Positions 43,355-52,906 of a stretch of DNA of 64,000 bases are shown here, in pieces. The position numbers were made by a program, and so were the translations under genes. The stretch covers positions 2,643,001-2,707,000 of the forward strand of contig NZ_CP072597.1 in the NCBI RefSeq assembly GCF_018847975.1, in the 5' to 3' direction. The notes under the pieces were generated by a model, which saw only the letters and a program-made list of their open reading frames with translations, did no database searches and was not told the DNA's origin. The stretch's first letter is position 1; each line of letters opens with the position of its first letter. This stretch comes from Lysobacter sp. K5869 (GTDB taxonomy: Bacteria; Pseudomonadota; Gammaproteobacteria; Xanthomonadales; Xanthomonadaceae).

Positions 43355-45628
43355 TCAGTCGGCAAGGAGAAGTCCGACCGTCATGCCGGCCGGGGTGTGC
43401 TGGTCCAGGCGCGCGCGCAGGTTGGCTTGGCGCTGGGGTTCGTAGAGGTCGTGGTAGACGCCGGGTTCGGATTGATCGTCGGCGCCGCGCAGCAGTTCCG
43501 GCGCGCAGTCGGCGGCCAGCCGCGCGTAGCCGGGGCGGCCGTAGCGCCGCGATTGGTAGCGCGGGCGCAGGCGCAGCCGTTCGGCCGCGATGAGCTCTTG
43601 CTCCACCGCCGCCGGCAGCTTGCGCGCGCGCACCGCTTCGATGGCTTCGTCGGGCTGGCAGCGGTAACGGCGCGGCGTGCGGCAGCGGCAGGGCACGTAG
43701 CAAAAGCGCATGCAGCCCAGTTGCCGGCGGGCGACGTTGAGGCAATCGTTGAACAGGCTGTTTTCGGCCAGTTCCACCGCATGCACCTCGACCATGCCGA
43801 ACACGGTGCAGCGGCGCAGGGTCAGGCAGGCGTGGGCGACCGCGGCGGCGGGCGCGCCGATGGCTTGTTCGCGCGGGCCGGCGGCATCGACGATGCTGTC
43901 CTCGATCAGCAAGGGGATCGGATCGGTGCCGACTTCGTCTTCCTGCACCTGGATCGAACCGAGGATGCTGTGGCGCACGCTGACCTTGGCGCGCACGCCG
44001 TGCAGTTCCAGGCTCGGTTCGGCGGGACGCTCGGGTTCGCAGCCGCAGCCGATGCCCCAGCCGGGCACCAGCGTGCAATGGCGGATCGAGACTTCGGCGG
44101 CGCAGTTCGGCGTGCTCTGCGCGAGTTCGGCGTAAGTGCCCGGCTCGCGCGGCGCGCACACGTGCAGCGGGCGGCCGGTCAGCAGGATGCCGTCGAGGTG
44201 GAAGCGGCTGCCGATGTCGAGTTCGACCGTCAAGGCGTCGGGCAGATCGGTCTGCCAATCGATCAGGCGGATCACCGGCCGCACGCCGTCGGCCGCGCGC
44301 AGGGTCAGCGACTGGCCGGGGCGCAGGCGGATATGCAACGGCTCGACCCACACGCCGCTGTGCAGCAGTTCGATCACCGCGTGCTGCGGCGATTGCTCGT
44401 TCCACAGGCGCAGCGCGTCGCCGATGCGCGGCACGACCGGCGGCAGGTTCTCGTCGTCGCCGGCCGCGGCGGCCGCGTCGCTGTCGCCGACGCGGTACAG
44501 GACGAACTCCCAGGCCGGATCCTGCACGCCGCGCAAATACTCGCCGCCGCCCAGATCCATCGCGAAGCCGTAGCGATAACTCACCCGCACGCCTTTCTTC
44601 GGCACTTGCGACGGCGGGAACATCAACCGGCCGAGCACCGGATCGACCGCGACCTTGCCGCGCGGCGTGCGATAGCGCCAACCGCTGAGGTCGGCGATCA
44701 CCACCGCGCTGGGCGGCACCGGCTCGCTGCCGTCGCGGCCGGCCCATTGCTCGGCCCAGATCGCCAGACTGGCGTCGCTGCCGTATTCCTGCGCCAGAGC
44801 GTCGCGCAGCGCGCGCCGGCTCAGCGGCAAGGGCAGATTGGTTTCGTCGGCGAGGTGGCTGGGGTCGGTCTCCGCGCGCGGCTTGCGGTACAGCGGCGCG
44901 TCCTGGCCGAGCACGCTGAAGGTGTAGCAGTGCGGGCCGGCGTCTTCCACGCAGTAAGCCGGCGTGCGCGTGACCGGATAGCTGCGCATCCGCCAGGCGA
45001 ACACGCCGACGCTGGGGATGTTGTAGCGGCCGATGCGCCGATGCGAGGCGATGCGGCGCACGTCGACGCTATGGGCGAGGGTGTCGAACGGGCTGCCGCA
45101 GCGTTCCAGCGCCGCGCCGTCGCGCAGCGAGGCGGTGCCCAAGCGATCCAGGTGCAAATGGTCGATGTCCTGCGCGCGGTCGAGCAATTTGAAGAACTCG
45201 ACCGCGCGCGTCGGCCAGCCGGCGACGTCGAAGGCCAGATCCTCCAGCAGCGCGATCGTGCCCTTGCGCCGGCGCTGCGCGATCAGGTGCGCGACCTCGC
45301 GCCGCGGCACCAGCGCGCGGTTGAGCGCCTGTCCGGCTTCGCCGAGTTCGCGCGAGAGCGCGCCGGCGGCGAGCACCGGGCGATAACCGAGCAGGTCCGC
45401 CAGATACGGCACCGCCCAATCGTCGGCGGTTTCCACGAACCAGTTGTCGTAGAGCCGGGCGATGTCGTCTTCGACCAGATTCATCTGCTCGGCGATGGTG
45501 CGCAGCAGCGCCTGCAGCGGATAGCCCTGCTCGGCGTCGCGGATGCGGTGGATCGCCGGCAGCAGCCGGTACAGGCGGTCGATGCGCGGCGGGGCGTGCA
45601 GCGAGGGAATGTCCATGTCGTCGCTCAC
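43355..45628 (-). CDS. eCIS baseplate protein with gpI-like N-terminus
   Basis: This encodes 757 residues from GTG 45628, which overlaps the upstream stop as GTGA. The N-terminal 200 residues (RIDRLYRLLPAIHRIRDAEQ, PLQALLRTIAEQMNLVEDDI, DNWFVETADDWAVPYLADLLG) resemble phage P2 tail protein I, which joins baseplate wedges to fibres. The remainder is beta-rich and may be a parallel beta-helix (repeated SIRHCTL, VSVRHSILG, LIEDSIVDAAG). A cluster of Cys (CMRFCYVPCRCRTPRRYRC) near residue 660 could bind metal. It is predicted to sit at the baseplate periphery. Confidence 0.82.
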   Translation of the reverse strand: MSDDMDIPSLHAPPRIDRLYRLLPAIHRIRDAEQGYPLQALLRTIAEQMNLVEDDIARLYDNWFVETADDWAVPYLADLLGYRPVLAAGALSRELGEAGQALNRALVPRREVAHLIAQRRRKGTIALLEDLAFDVAGWPTRAVEFFKLLDRAQDIDHLHLDRLGTASLRDGAALERCGSPFDTLAHSVDVRRIASHRRIGRYNIPSVGVFAWRMRSYPVTRTPAYCVEDAGPHCYTFSVLGQDAPLYRKPRAETDPSHLADETNLPLPLSRRALRDALAQEYGSDASLAIWAEQWAGRDGSEPVPPSAVVIADLSGWRYRTPRGKVAVDPVLGRLMFPPSQVPKKGVRVSYRYGFAMDLGGGEYLRGVQDPAWEFVLYRVGDSDAAAAAGDDENLPPVVPRIGDALRLWNEQSPQHAVIELLHSGVWVEPLHIRLRPGQSLTLRAADGVRPVIRLIDWQTDLPDALTVELDIGSRFHLDGILLTGRPLHVCAPREPGTYAELAQSTPNCAAEVSIRHCTLVPGWGIGCGCEPERPAEPSLELHGVRAKVSVRHSILGSIQVQEDEVGTDPIPLLIEDSIVDAAGPREQAIGAPAAAVAHACLTLRRCTVFGMVEVHAVELAENSLFNDCLNVARRQLGCMRFCYVPCRCRTPRRYRCQPDEAIEAVRARKLPAAVEQELIAAERLRLRPRYQSRRYGRPGYARLAADCAPELLRGADDQSEPGVYHDLYEPQRQANLRARLDQHTPAGMTVGLLLAD

Positions 45629-48600
45629 TGGACCGGGTTGAGGATCAGGGTGTCGGGAATGGCCGGGGCGAAGAACGCCAGCCGCGCGGGCCGGATGCGC
45701 TCGCCCTCGACTTCGGCGCGGCCGGCGTCGACGCGCGCGGGCGGCTGCAGCGGCTCGTGGGTTTCGTCGTCGTCGTCGAAGCCGTTGCTGTCCGAGTCGC
45801 CGTCGAGGATCTCGCGCACGGTGTCGGTGATTTCGCCCTGAGTGATCAGCCGGCGCTGCTGGGAGTGGTAATCCACGACGGTCTCGGGAATCGCGCCGAA
45901 GCTGTCGACGTCGACCCAATCGATGCCGCGCACCGACTGGATCGCCGCGACCAGTTCGCACAGCAGCGCCGGTTGCGCGATCGCGCGGGCGTGGAAGCCG
46001 AAGCGGTCGAGCAGGCGCTCGCGCACGGCGGCCGAGACCGGCTCCCAGCGATAGCCGGGCAGCAGCCGCAGCTTGGCTTGCAACACCAGCGCGAGGCGTT
46101 CGCGCATCGCCACTTGCACGGTCAGCGCGGGGTCGCCGAGTTCGCGCAGCGCGGCCAGCAGATTGCGGTAGAGATCCGACTCCTCGTCGATCGGCATGTC
46201 GTCGACGCCGGCGACGGTGATGTGGACCAACTCGCGCGTGCCGTCGCCCAGGCGCACCGCGTCGGCCTTGGCGATGCCGGCGAACATGCGGGTGAAGTCG
46301 GCGTAGTCCGACAGCGACACCAGCCGGTCCAGCGCCATCAGCGAGCGCGGCGCGTTCTCGCGGATCAGTTCCAGGGTTTCGCGGTCGGCGCCGCCGGACG
46401 CGCGCAGCGGATTGACCACGTCCTTGATTCCGAGCGGGCGCGAGATCAGCAGCGAGATTTGCCCCGCGCGCACGTTGCCGGCGCCGCCGATGCCGTTGCG
46501 GTATTCCGCGCGCAGATTCTCGAAGCCGCTGGGCGGGCGCAGGCCGTGTTCGCCGTCGCCGAAGATGACCTGGGTGACGCCGTCGTCGCCGGTGAGGGTG
46601 ACGAAGGCGCGCGCGTCGGGCGTCAGCGCGGACAGGTTGGCGGCTTCCTGCCACTCCACGCCGTCGACCAGGACCTTGAGCGTGCTGGCCGCGCCGGCCG
46701 CGGTCGGCGCGGGGCGGAAGGTCAGCGGCGGCTGGCGTAGCGAGAAGCGCTGCATCGGCTGGCGCGCGTCGCTGCTGCCGAGCACTTCGCGGCGGGTCTC
46801 GCCGTGGCTGGCGGGGACGACGTTGGCGTGGATGCGCAAGCCGTCGCGGTAATAGGCGTTGGCGAGCGCGGTGGCCAGATGCAGAGTAGTGTGCGGGCGA
46901 TCGCCGGGCAGGTAAGGGTCGTAGCCGTGCTCCAGACCCGCGACCATCATCAGCTCGCTGGCGCGCACGCCGCGCACGCCTTCGATGTCGCTGCGCTCGC
47001 CTTCCACCACCACCCAGCGGCCGGACTGCAGTTGCTGATGCAGCGGGCCGAGTTCCAGGGTGGCGCCGGACACGTCGTCGAGGATAGGTTCCGGCACGGG
47101 CAGCAACCGCTTGCGCTGCGGATGCAGCCAGGTGCGGCGCAGCTCATGGATCTCGTCGCGGCCTTCCTTGCCGGCTTCGACCGTGCGCCAGATCGTCGCA
47201 GTGCCGTCGACGCCGAATTCCAGTTCGGTGCTTTCGCCGGAAATGCCATAAGCGTTGCGCGGACCGGTGCGCGCCGCGTCGACGGTGAGGATGCGGTAAT
47301 CCGGCAAATCCGTATCGCCCGGCCGGGTGACCAACACCAGATCGCCTTTAGCCAGCAGCGGCAGCGATTTGCCGAGGAAGGCGTTGCTGTCGTTCTCGTC
47401 CTCCGCGTACAGCCAATCGCCCCAGGTCTGCACCGCCGGCACTTTGTTGTTGACGATCTCCGGCATCGGCCGCCCGGTGGCGGCGCCGAACAGCGCCTCG
47501 CCCGCGCCGAGCGAATACAGCGCTACGAGGCGCTGGGACAGGACTTGGGTTTTCACTTCGGTGCCGCGCCAGGCCTGGTAATAGTTGTCTTTCAGGCGCG
47601 GCGCGAAATCGGTGATGAGTTGCGGCTGCAGGTCGGCGCCGTAACCGAAGGCGCTGCGCAGATCGCGGCGCAGCCGCTGCGGGTTGGCGACCTGGACCGC
47701 CGGCTTGCGCAGCAGGCCCTCGACGAACTCGTCGGGCGAACTGGTGGCCGGGCCGGACGCGGACGGTTGCAGCTTTTCGATGGCTTCGTCGAAATCCTGG
47801 ATCAGCTGGATCGACTCTTCCTCCTCGACGCCGCTGCCGAGCACGCCGTCCCAGTCCTGCAACGGCGCGACCTGATGGCCTTGCTCGATCTCGCCCAGCA
47901 GGGATTCGGCGTTGTCGACCGCGCGGGCATCGCCTTCGCCCTGGCCGATCCGCCATTTCAGTTGCGCGATCAGCATCTTCAGCAACGCCAGCGCCTGGGT
48001 CCGCACCGCGGCGAGCGGCAGCAGGATGCGCTTGATCGCATCGTCGAAGTCGTCCAGCGGAACCAGCGCGGCGCCGCCGACGCCCTCGGCGATGCGCTGA
48101 TGCCACTGCGCCAGTGGCCAGTGCGGCGCGCCCAGGCGCACCGCCGATTGCAAGGCCTTGGACCGCGCCAGCGCGTTGGCGTTGCCGTTGCCTTGGCTCT
48201 GCAATTGTTCGAGCTTGCCGATCAGCGTCGCCAGCGGCGACAAGGCCTGCGCCAGCAGCGGTTGCATCGGCTGCAGCGATATCGCGCTGCGCTGGGCGAT
48301 GAAGTCGGTCTCCACCGCGACCACGCGGCGGATCTGGTACACCGCCGCGGCGCCGGCGCCGAACTGGAACAGCAGCAGTTCGCCGGATTGCACGCCGGTG
48401 TCCACGCCTTTGACGTAGACCCGGTCGATCGACAACACGCTGGCGCTGTCGATGGACTGCGGGCGTTCGCGCCGGATCGACAGGTCGTTCCACTCGCGCC
48501 GCGCTTGCAGCGGCGCGTCGGTCTCGAACGACTGCGGGGTTTCGTCGGGTCCGGGCAGGCTTTGCGCGCGCGTGCCGACCGGCAGATCGACCGGCTCGGC

Positions 48601-49071
48601 TTGGTTGTCGTCGACGGTGTAGGACAAGAACACGCTCGACGACACGCCCGGACGCGGCGCATAGCCGACCAATCGCGCCATCTCCACCAGCGAGCGGCGC
48701 TCGGTGGCGGTGCGCACATAGCCTTCGTTGGCGATGCGTTCCTGATAGAAGGTCAGCACGTCGGCGACCGTGGCCCAGGCGTCGAGCAAGGCGATGGCCG
48801 GATCGGCCGGGTCGCGCGTGGTCAGCGCCTGCAGCGGCCGCAGCGTGCGCGGCGGCAGGCCGTCGTCGCCGGCGGTTTCGACCTCCATCGTCGGCAACCG
48901 CGCTTGCATGCTGGCCAGAAAACGGCCGTGGGTGCCGACGCGATAACGCAGTTCGGGCAGGCCGGGCCGGTTGGCGATGTCGACCGGGGTCGACGCGGCG
49001 ATGCCGTCGCAGCAACCGCAGGCGCTGTCGCCGCAAGCGCCGCCGCCGCAACCGCAGGACTGGGAATTCAT
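45625..49071 (-). CDS. baseplate J-like protein 1 (large wedge component of the eCIS)
   Basis: This encodes 1148 residues from ATG 49071 (ATGA overlap with the upstream gene). A Cys-rich N-terminus (CGCGGGACGDSACGCC) precedes LLDAWATVADVLTFYQERIANEGYV, the signature of eCIS/phage putative baseplate assembly proteins. The C-terminal third (VIFGDGEHGLRPPSGFENLR, NPLRASGGADRETLELIREN, SLSDYADFTRMFAGIAKA) is the gp6/J core. It is the Afp11-like wedge subunit by family logic. It has no signal peptide; eCIS particles assemble in the cytoplasm. Confidence 0.9.
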   Translation of the reverse strand: MNSQSCGCGGGACGDSACGCCDGIAASTPVDIANRPGLPELRYRVGTHGRFLASMQARLPTMEVETAGDDGLPPRTLRPLQALTTRDPADPAIALLDAWATVADVLTFYQERIANEGYVRTATERRSLVEMARLVGYAPRPGVSSSVFLSYTVDDNQAEPVDLPVGTRAQSLPGPDETPQSFETDAPLQARREWNDLSIRRERPQSIDSASVLSIDRVYVKGVDTGVQSGELLLFQFGAGAAAVYQIRRVVAVETDFIAQRSAISLQPMQPLLAQALSPLATLIGKLEQLQSQGNGNANALARSKALQSAVRLGAPHWPLAQWHQRIAEGVGGAALVPLDDFDDAIKRILLPLAAVRTQALALLKMLIAQLKWRIGQGEGDARAVDNAESLLGEIEQGHQVAPLQDWDGVLGSGVEEEESIQLIQDFDEAIEKLQPSASGPATSSPDEFVEGLLRKPAVQVANPQRLRRDLRSAFGYGADLQPQLITDFAPRLKDNYYQAWRGTEVKTQVLSQRLVALYSLGAGEALFGAATGRPMPEIVNNKVPAVQTWGDWLYAEDENDSNAFLGKSLPLLAKGDLVLVTRPGDTDLPDYRILTVDAARTGPRNAYGISGESTELEFGVDGTATIWRTVEAGKEGRDEIHELRRTWLHPQRKRLLPVPEPILDDVSGATLELGPLHQQLQSGRWVVVEGERSDIEGVRGVRASELMMVAGLEHGYDPYLPGDRPHTTLHLATALANAYYRDGLRIHANVVPASHGETRREVLGSSDARQPMQRFSLRQPPLTFRPAPTAAGAASTLKVLVDGVEWQEAANLSALTPDARAFVTLTGDDGVTQVIFGDGEHGLRPPSGFENLRAEYRNGIGGAGNVRAGQISLLISRPLGIKDVVNPLRASGGADRETLELIRENAPRSLMALDRLVSLSDYADFTRMFAGIAKADAVRLGDGTRELVHITVAGVDDMPIDEESDLYRNLLAALRELGDPALTVQVAMRERLALVLQAKLRLLPGYRWEPVSAAVRERLLDRFGFHARAIAQPALLCELVAAIQSVRGIDWVDVDSFGAIPETVVDYHSQQRRLITQGEITDTVREILDGDSDSNGFDDDDETHEPLQPPARVDAGRAEVEGERIRPARLAFFAPAIPDTLILNPVQ

Positions 49072-51584
49072 CGGCCACCTCCGACGCTGATCGCGAGCTT
49101 GCCGTGTTCGGGATAGTTGGGATCGCGGTCGAGCCGCGGGATTTCGTGCGCGCCCAGGCGCAGCACGCCGTCTTCGAGTTCGCGGTTGGGCGCGGCGTAC
49201 AAGCGTTGCAGGCGGGTGACGCGCGCGCATTCGACGCCCGGCACCGCCATCGCCTCGGCGACCAGCGCGCTGACCCGCAGGTTCTGGCCGAAGCCGAGTC
49301 GGTCGGGATGGAAGTAGCCCAACCCGCCGTCGCGGCGGCGCCCGGCGCCGAAGCGTTCCAGCAGCGCGGCGTGGATTTCGCCGCGCTCGTAGCCGGGCAG
49401 GGCGCACACCTCCAGGGCCAGATCCAGCGGCACGTACACCGCGGTTTCCACGTGCAGGTCGTGGCCCATGCGGCGCACGCGTTCGAGCGCGGCCTGGGTC
49501 TGCGCGATCAGTTCCTCGCCGGCCGGCACCTGGCCGTAAGGATCGAGCGCGACGTCGGCTTCGTACCAACTGCCGGTCCACACCAGTTCGGCGTTGGCGC
49601 GCTGCACGCGCGCGTCGCGTTCGGCGATGCGCGCGTAGTCGTCGGCGGTGATCGCGCGCATCAGTTGCGTGCGGAACGCGCCGGGCGCGAGCAGGCGCGC
49701 CTGCGCCAGCGATTCGGGCTCGCTGCCGCCGGCGGCGGCGAGCGGGTTGTCGATGCTCAGGCGCAGCCCGTTCCATTCGCCGTCGCCGAGATAGATCCGG
49801 TTGATGCTGTGCGCGCCGACGTTGCCGGCGCGGCCGTTGCCGATCCGATAGCGCGCGGTGAATTCCAATCCCGCGCCGGGGCGCCGGCCGAGTTCGCCGT
49901 TGCCGAAGCGCAACCGCGCGCGGCCGTCGTTGTCGATCTCGGCGACGACGTGGCGGTCGTCGGGGCGGCTGGCGAGCAGGTCGAACACCGCGGTCCACGC
50001 GCCGCCGCCGCTGTCGACCAGGCGCAACGCGGGGCGCGCAGCGCGCGGATCCTGGGCGAGGCTGGCGCTGGCCGCGCGCGCCGGCGGCGGCGCGGCTTCG
50101 GCGTGGGTCAGCGGCGCGTCGGGCAGGCGCCAGTCGAAGCGGCCGGGTACGCGTTGCACGTCGCCCGGTTGGCCTTCGCACAGGCATTCGGCTTCGCTCT
50201 CGCCTTGCGGCACCGTGCCCAGATCGAGCGGGCCGAGGCTGCGGCCGTGATCGACCAGCACCACGTTGGCGAAGGCCATCGACAGATCGCGCAGACGCGC
50301 GCACGCCGGCGCCGGACCCAGCGCCGACAAGCACAACGGGAACGGCAGCGCGTCGTCGGCGTGCCACTGCACTTCGAGCAACGGCGTCGGCCGCGCCGGG
50401 ACGTTGTCGCCGCCGGTCGCGACGGGGAACAGCGGATCTTCGCTGCGCTCGACTTGGGTCAGACGCACCGGCCACACCCGCGCGGGATCGGCGTCGACAT
50501 CCAAACCGCTGCGCGGGCCGCGCACTTCGCGCAGCAGCAACACGTCGCCGGGCTTGAGGTCGAGCGCGCGCGCCTCGCCTTCGCCGTCCACCCAGGCATC
50601 GCGCAGGGTGGCGCGGGTGGCGCCGCGCGGCAGGCAGCAGTCCTCGCGGCCCCAATCGTAGAAGCCGATGCGGTTGTGCGCGGCGAGCAAACGCAGCGCG
50701 TCGGTGCCGTCCGGCAGCAGCGGCTCGAAGCGCTCGAACGCGAGCGTGGGATGCTCGTTCATCAGCGTGGGGCCGAGCACTGTCGGCAGCGCCCACTGCG
50801 GGTCGACGCCGCTGAGGAAGGCCATCGCCGCGGTCGGCAGGCTCACGTCCTGATCGGTCTCGATCGCGACCCAGGCGCGCGCGTTGCAGCCTTCGTGCAG
50901 GAAGTAATCGACCAGACGCGCGTGCCGGCGCACCGAGATGCGCTGGCGCGCGGTGCCCAGATAGGCTTCGGTGGCGACCGCGTCCTGGAAATAGCTCAGG
51001 TAATCGCCGGCGTAGGCCAGCAGTTCGGTCAGGGTCACGCCGATGTCGGGCACGTGCGCCAGCGGCCAATCCGGCGCGATCAGCGCGAGCCGGTCCTGGA
51101 TCAGTCGGCGGAAGCTCGCGTAGTCCTTGGCCAGATACGAAATCACCGGCTCCGGCGGCGGCGCTTCGACGCAGGCAGGCGCGGTTTTGCAATCCAGGTC
51201 CGACGGGCAGCCGACCTTGAACGAGAACTCGGCGCTGGCGTACATCGGATCGAGCCCGGCGATGTCGAGCAGGCGCAGGCGATAGCGCGAGTGATCGCCG
51301 TAGCGGTCCAGGCGCAGCACCAGCCAATCGTCGACATCGGGCTCGTCGCTGAGGTGCGGGTCGGCGTCGAGGATGCGCAGGTCGCGGATGCGCGCGCCGC
51401 CTTCGATGCGCAGATGGCGCTCGAGCCCGGGGCCGTCTTCGCGCAGCTCCGGCGGCAGCTTGCCGAGGAAGTACACGTGCAGGGTGAGTTGATCGGCGCT
51501 GACTTCGACGAAGTCCAGGCCGACCCGGCCCTGGAAGGCGCGGACCGCATCGCGGCGCGGATCGTTGCGGCAGGAAAGAGTCAT
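49068..51584 (-). CDS. baseplate J-like protein 2 (second wedge component)
   Basis: This encodes 838 residues. ISYLAKDYASFRRLIQDRLA, PDIGVTLTELLAYAGDYLSYFQDAV and YLGTARQRISVRRHARLVDY are typical of the smaller eCIS baseplate-assembly proteins. The C-terminal half (LRFGNGELGRRPGAG, NPLAAAGGSEPES, ITADDYARIAERDARVQRAN) shows the J fold again, so this gene and its downstream neighbour are distant paralogues. The stop overlaps the next start (ATGA). Together they would build the asymmetric wedge around the spike hub. Confidence 0.9.
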   Translation of the reverse strand: MTLSCRNDPRRDAVRAFQGRVGLDFVEVSADQLTLHVYFLGKLPPELREDGPGLERHLRIEGGARIRDLRILDADPHLSDEPDVDDWLVLRLDRYGDHSRYRLRLLDIAGLDPMYASAEFSFKVGCPSDLDCKTAPACVEAPPPEPVISYLAKDYASFRRLIQDRLALIAPDWPLAHVPDIGVTLTELLAYAGDYLSYFQDAVATEAYLGTARQRISVRRHARLVDYFLHEGCNARAWVAIETDQDVSLPTAAMAFLSGVDPQWALPTVLGPTLMNEHPTLAFERFEPLLPDGTDALRLLAAHNRIGFYDWGREDCCLPRGATRATLRDAWVDGEGEARALDLKPGDVLLLREVRGPRSGLDVDADPARVWPVRLTQVERSEDPLFPVATGGDNVPARPTPLLEVQWHADDALPFPLCLSALGPAPACARLRDLSMAFANVVLVDHGRSLGPLDLGTVPQGESEAECLCEGQPGDVQRVPGRFDWRLPDAPLTHAEAAPPPARAASASLAQDPRAARPALRLVDSGGGAWTAVFDLLASRPDDRHVVAEIDNDGRARLRFGNGELGRRPGAGLEFTARYRIGNGRAGNVGAHSINRIYLGDGEWNGLRLSIDNPLAAAGGSEPESLAQARLLAPGAFRTQLMRAITADDYARIAERDARVQRANAELVWTGSWYEADVALDPYGQVPAGEELIAQTQAALERVRRMGHDLHVETAVYVPLDLALEVCALPGYERGEIHAALLERFGAGRRRDGGLGYFHPDRLGFGQNLRVSALVAEAMAVPGVECARVTRLQRLYAAPNRELEDGVLRLGAHEIPRLDRDPNYPEHGKLAISVGGGR

Positions 51585-51612
51585 GACGGTGTCCTGGCCT
51601 GGGCGGGTTCGC

Positions 51613-51969
51613 CTAGAGGGCGCGGGTGAAGCTGGCGCTGAAGGGTTCGCGGGTGCGCAGCAGCACGTAGCTGAGGCTGACGGTGAGGGTGGCGTCGTCG
51701 GCGTCCACGCTGAGCTCGCGCACTTCGATCAGATCCGACAGCCAGCGCTGCAGCGCCGCGTGCAGGGTGAACTGCACGGTCGCCGCCAGCTCTGGGCTGT
51801 TGCCGGCGAACACCAACTGCATCAGGCCGCTGCCGAAATCGGGGCGGTTGACGCGCTCGCCGGGCTGGGTGAACACCAGTTGCTCGATCAGGTCGCGCAC
51901 GTAGCCGGCGTGATCGGTCTGCGCGCTGCGGCCGCGGCCGTCGATGCGGAAGGGGAAGTCGAGGTGCAT
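51613..51969 (-). CDS. gp25/GpW-like baseplate protein
   Basis: This encodes 118 residues: MHLDFPFRIDGRGRSAQTDH, then DLIEQLVFTQPGERVNRPDFGSGLMQLVF, the T4 gp25 / P2 gpW signature (the PGER-RP-FG block), and a C-terminal beta-hairpin. In contractile systems gp25 links the wedge to the sheath base and starts sheath polymerisation. Length is standard. It lies between the PAAR-like and J-like genes, the usual order in eCIS loci. Confidence 0.93.
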   Translation of the reverse strand: MHLDFPFRIDGRGRSAQTDHAGYVRDLIEQLVFTQPGERVNRPDFGSGLMQLVFAGNSPELAATVQFTLHAALQRWLSDLIEVRELSVDADDATLTVSLSYVLLRTREPFSASFTRAL

Positions 51970-51987
51970 GGCGGGCTCCTTCGCGGC

Positions 51988-52353
51988 TCACATCGCCGAC
52001 ACGCGGGTCTGCACGGCGCCGACGATGGGCGCGCCCTGCGGAATCTGTTCGACGCTTTGGCAGATGCCGGGGCCGGTGCCGGGGCCGGGCGGCGGCGTCA
52101 CCATCGCCGGCAAGCCCATGATCGTCACCCGCGCCGAGGGCATCGCCCATTTGATCGTCACGCACGGCTGCGGCTTGCCGTTGGGCAGGGTGAAGGGACA
52201 GCCCATCACCACGATCGTCGGCGCGCCCGGCGGAATCGTCGCCACCGGTTGCGCCGACACCAGCACGCGCGTTTGCACCGGCGCGATCTTGGCTTGGCCG
52301 GCGGCGTGCTGGCAGGTCATCGCGGCGTTGGCGTGGAGCAGGAATCCAGGCAT
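51988..52353 (-). CDS. PAAR-like spike-tip protein
   Basis: This encodes 121 residues, Pro/Gly/Val-rich with two pseudo-repeats that each include PPGAPTIVVMGCPF or PQGAPIVGAVQTRV-type segments, and with Cys and His (MTCQHAAG, GCPF, QPCVTI, GICQ) that could coordinate a tip metal. The small size and location between the spike and gp25 genes fit the PAAR-like tip (Afp10-like) that sharpens the spike and may carry effectors. It has no fused toxin domain. Confidence 0.78.
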   Translation of the reverse strand: MPGFLLHANAAMTCQHAAGQAKIAPVQTRVLVSAQPVATIPPGAPTIVVMGCPFTLPNGKPQPCVTIKWAMPSARVTIMGLPAMVTPPPGPGTGPGICQSVEQIPQGAPIVGAVQTRVSAM

Positions 52354-52363
52354 GGCGGCGTCC

Positions 52364-52906
52364 TCAGGTAATGGCCATCGCGGTTTTGTTGAAGGTGATG
52401 GTCGGCCCGACCAGCCAGATCGACGCGCCCTTGCCGTTGTCGAGGTAGATGCCGCTGTCGTTGACCACGAGCATCGCGCCGGTGGCGCTCTTGAGCACGA
52501 TGCCGCCGGTCAGCGGCGTGGGCGGCATGTCGCTGATCATCAGCATGTTCTGCAGCATCGACTGGATGATGATGTTGGGGTCCAGCGGATTGCCGAGCTT
52601 GGCCATCGCCGGCGGATCGCCGCGGGTGTCGAAGCGGCAGCCCAGCCACACCGGTTTGTCCGGGTCGCCGTGTTCGAACATCACCCACACGCCCGCGCCC
52701 GGCGGCGGCACCATGTACACGCCCATGCCCGGACCGACCGGGCCGGACAGCGGCGTGCACGGTTCGACCCAGGTGCTGGGCACGAAGGCCAGCACGTCGG
52801 GAATGGTCAGCATCAGCCGGCCGCGCATTTCCGGGTCGACGTTGATCACCACGGTGCCGCGGTAGAGGCCCGGGAACTGCCCGGCGCCGTTGGGTCCATC
52901 GCTCAT
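52364..52906 (-). CDS. gpV/gp5-like spike protein
   Basis: This encodes 180 residues. FPGLYRGTVVINVDPEMRGRLMLTIPDVL begins an OB-fold of the phage gpV / VgrG gp5 kind; WVEPCTPLSGP and MVPPPGAGVWVMFEHGDPDKPVWLGC are the conserved continuation. The C-terminal SGIYLDNGKGASIWLVGPTI strands suit a short triple beta-helix. It is the spike proper (C-terminal half of an Afp8/VgrG), encoded separately from the hub domain next door. The ATG overlaps the hub stop (ATGA). Confidence 0.9.
   Translation of the reverse strand: MSDGPNGAGQFPGLYRGTVVINVDPEMRGRLMLTIPDVLAFVPSTWVEPCTPLSGPVGPGMGVYMVPPPGAGVWVMFEHGDPDKPVWLGCRFDTRGDPPAMAKLGNPLDPNIIIQSMLQNMLMISDMPPTPLTGGIVLKSATGAMLVVNDSGIYLDNGKGASIWLVGPTITFNKTAMAIT

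Noticed and set aside
49104..51629. 841-residue plus-strand open frame
   Set aside because: It is antisense to baseplate J-like protein 2, with shadow-like composition and no motif.
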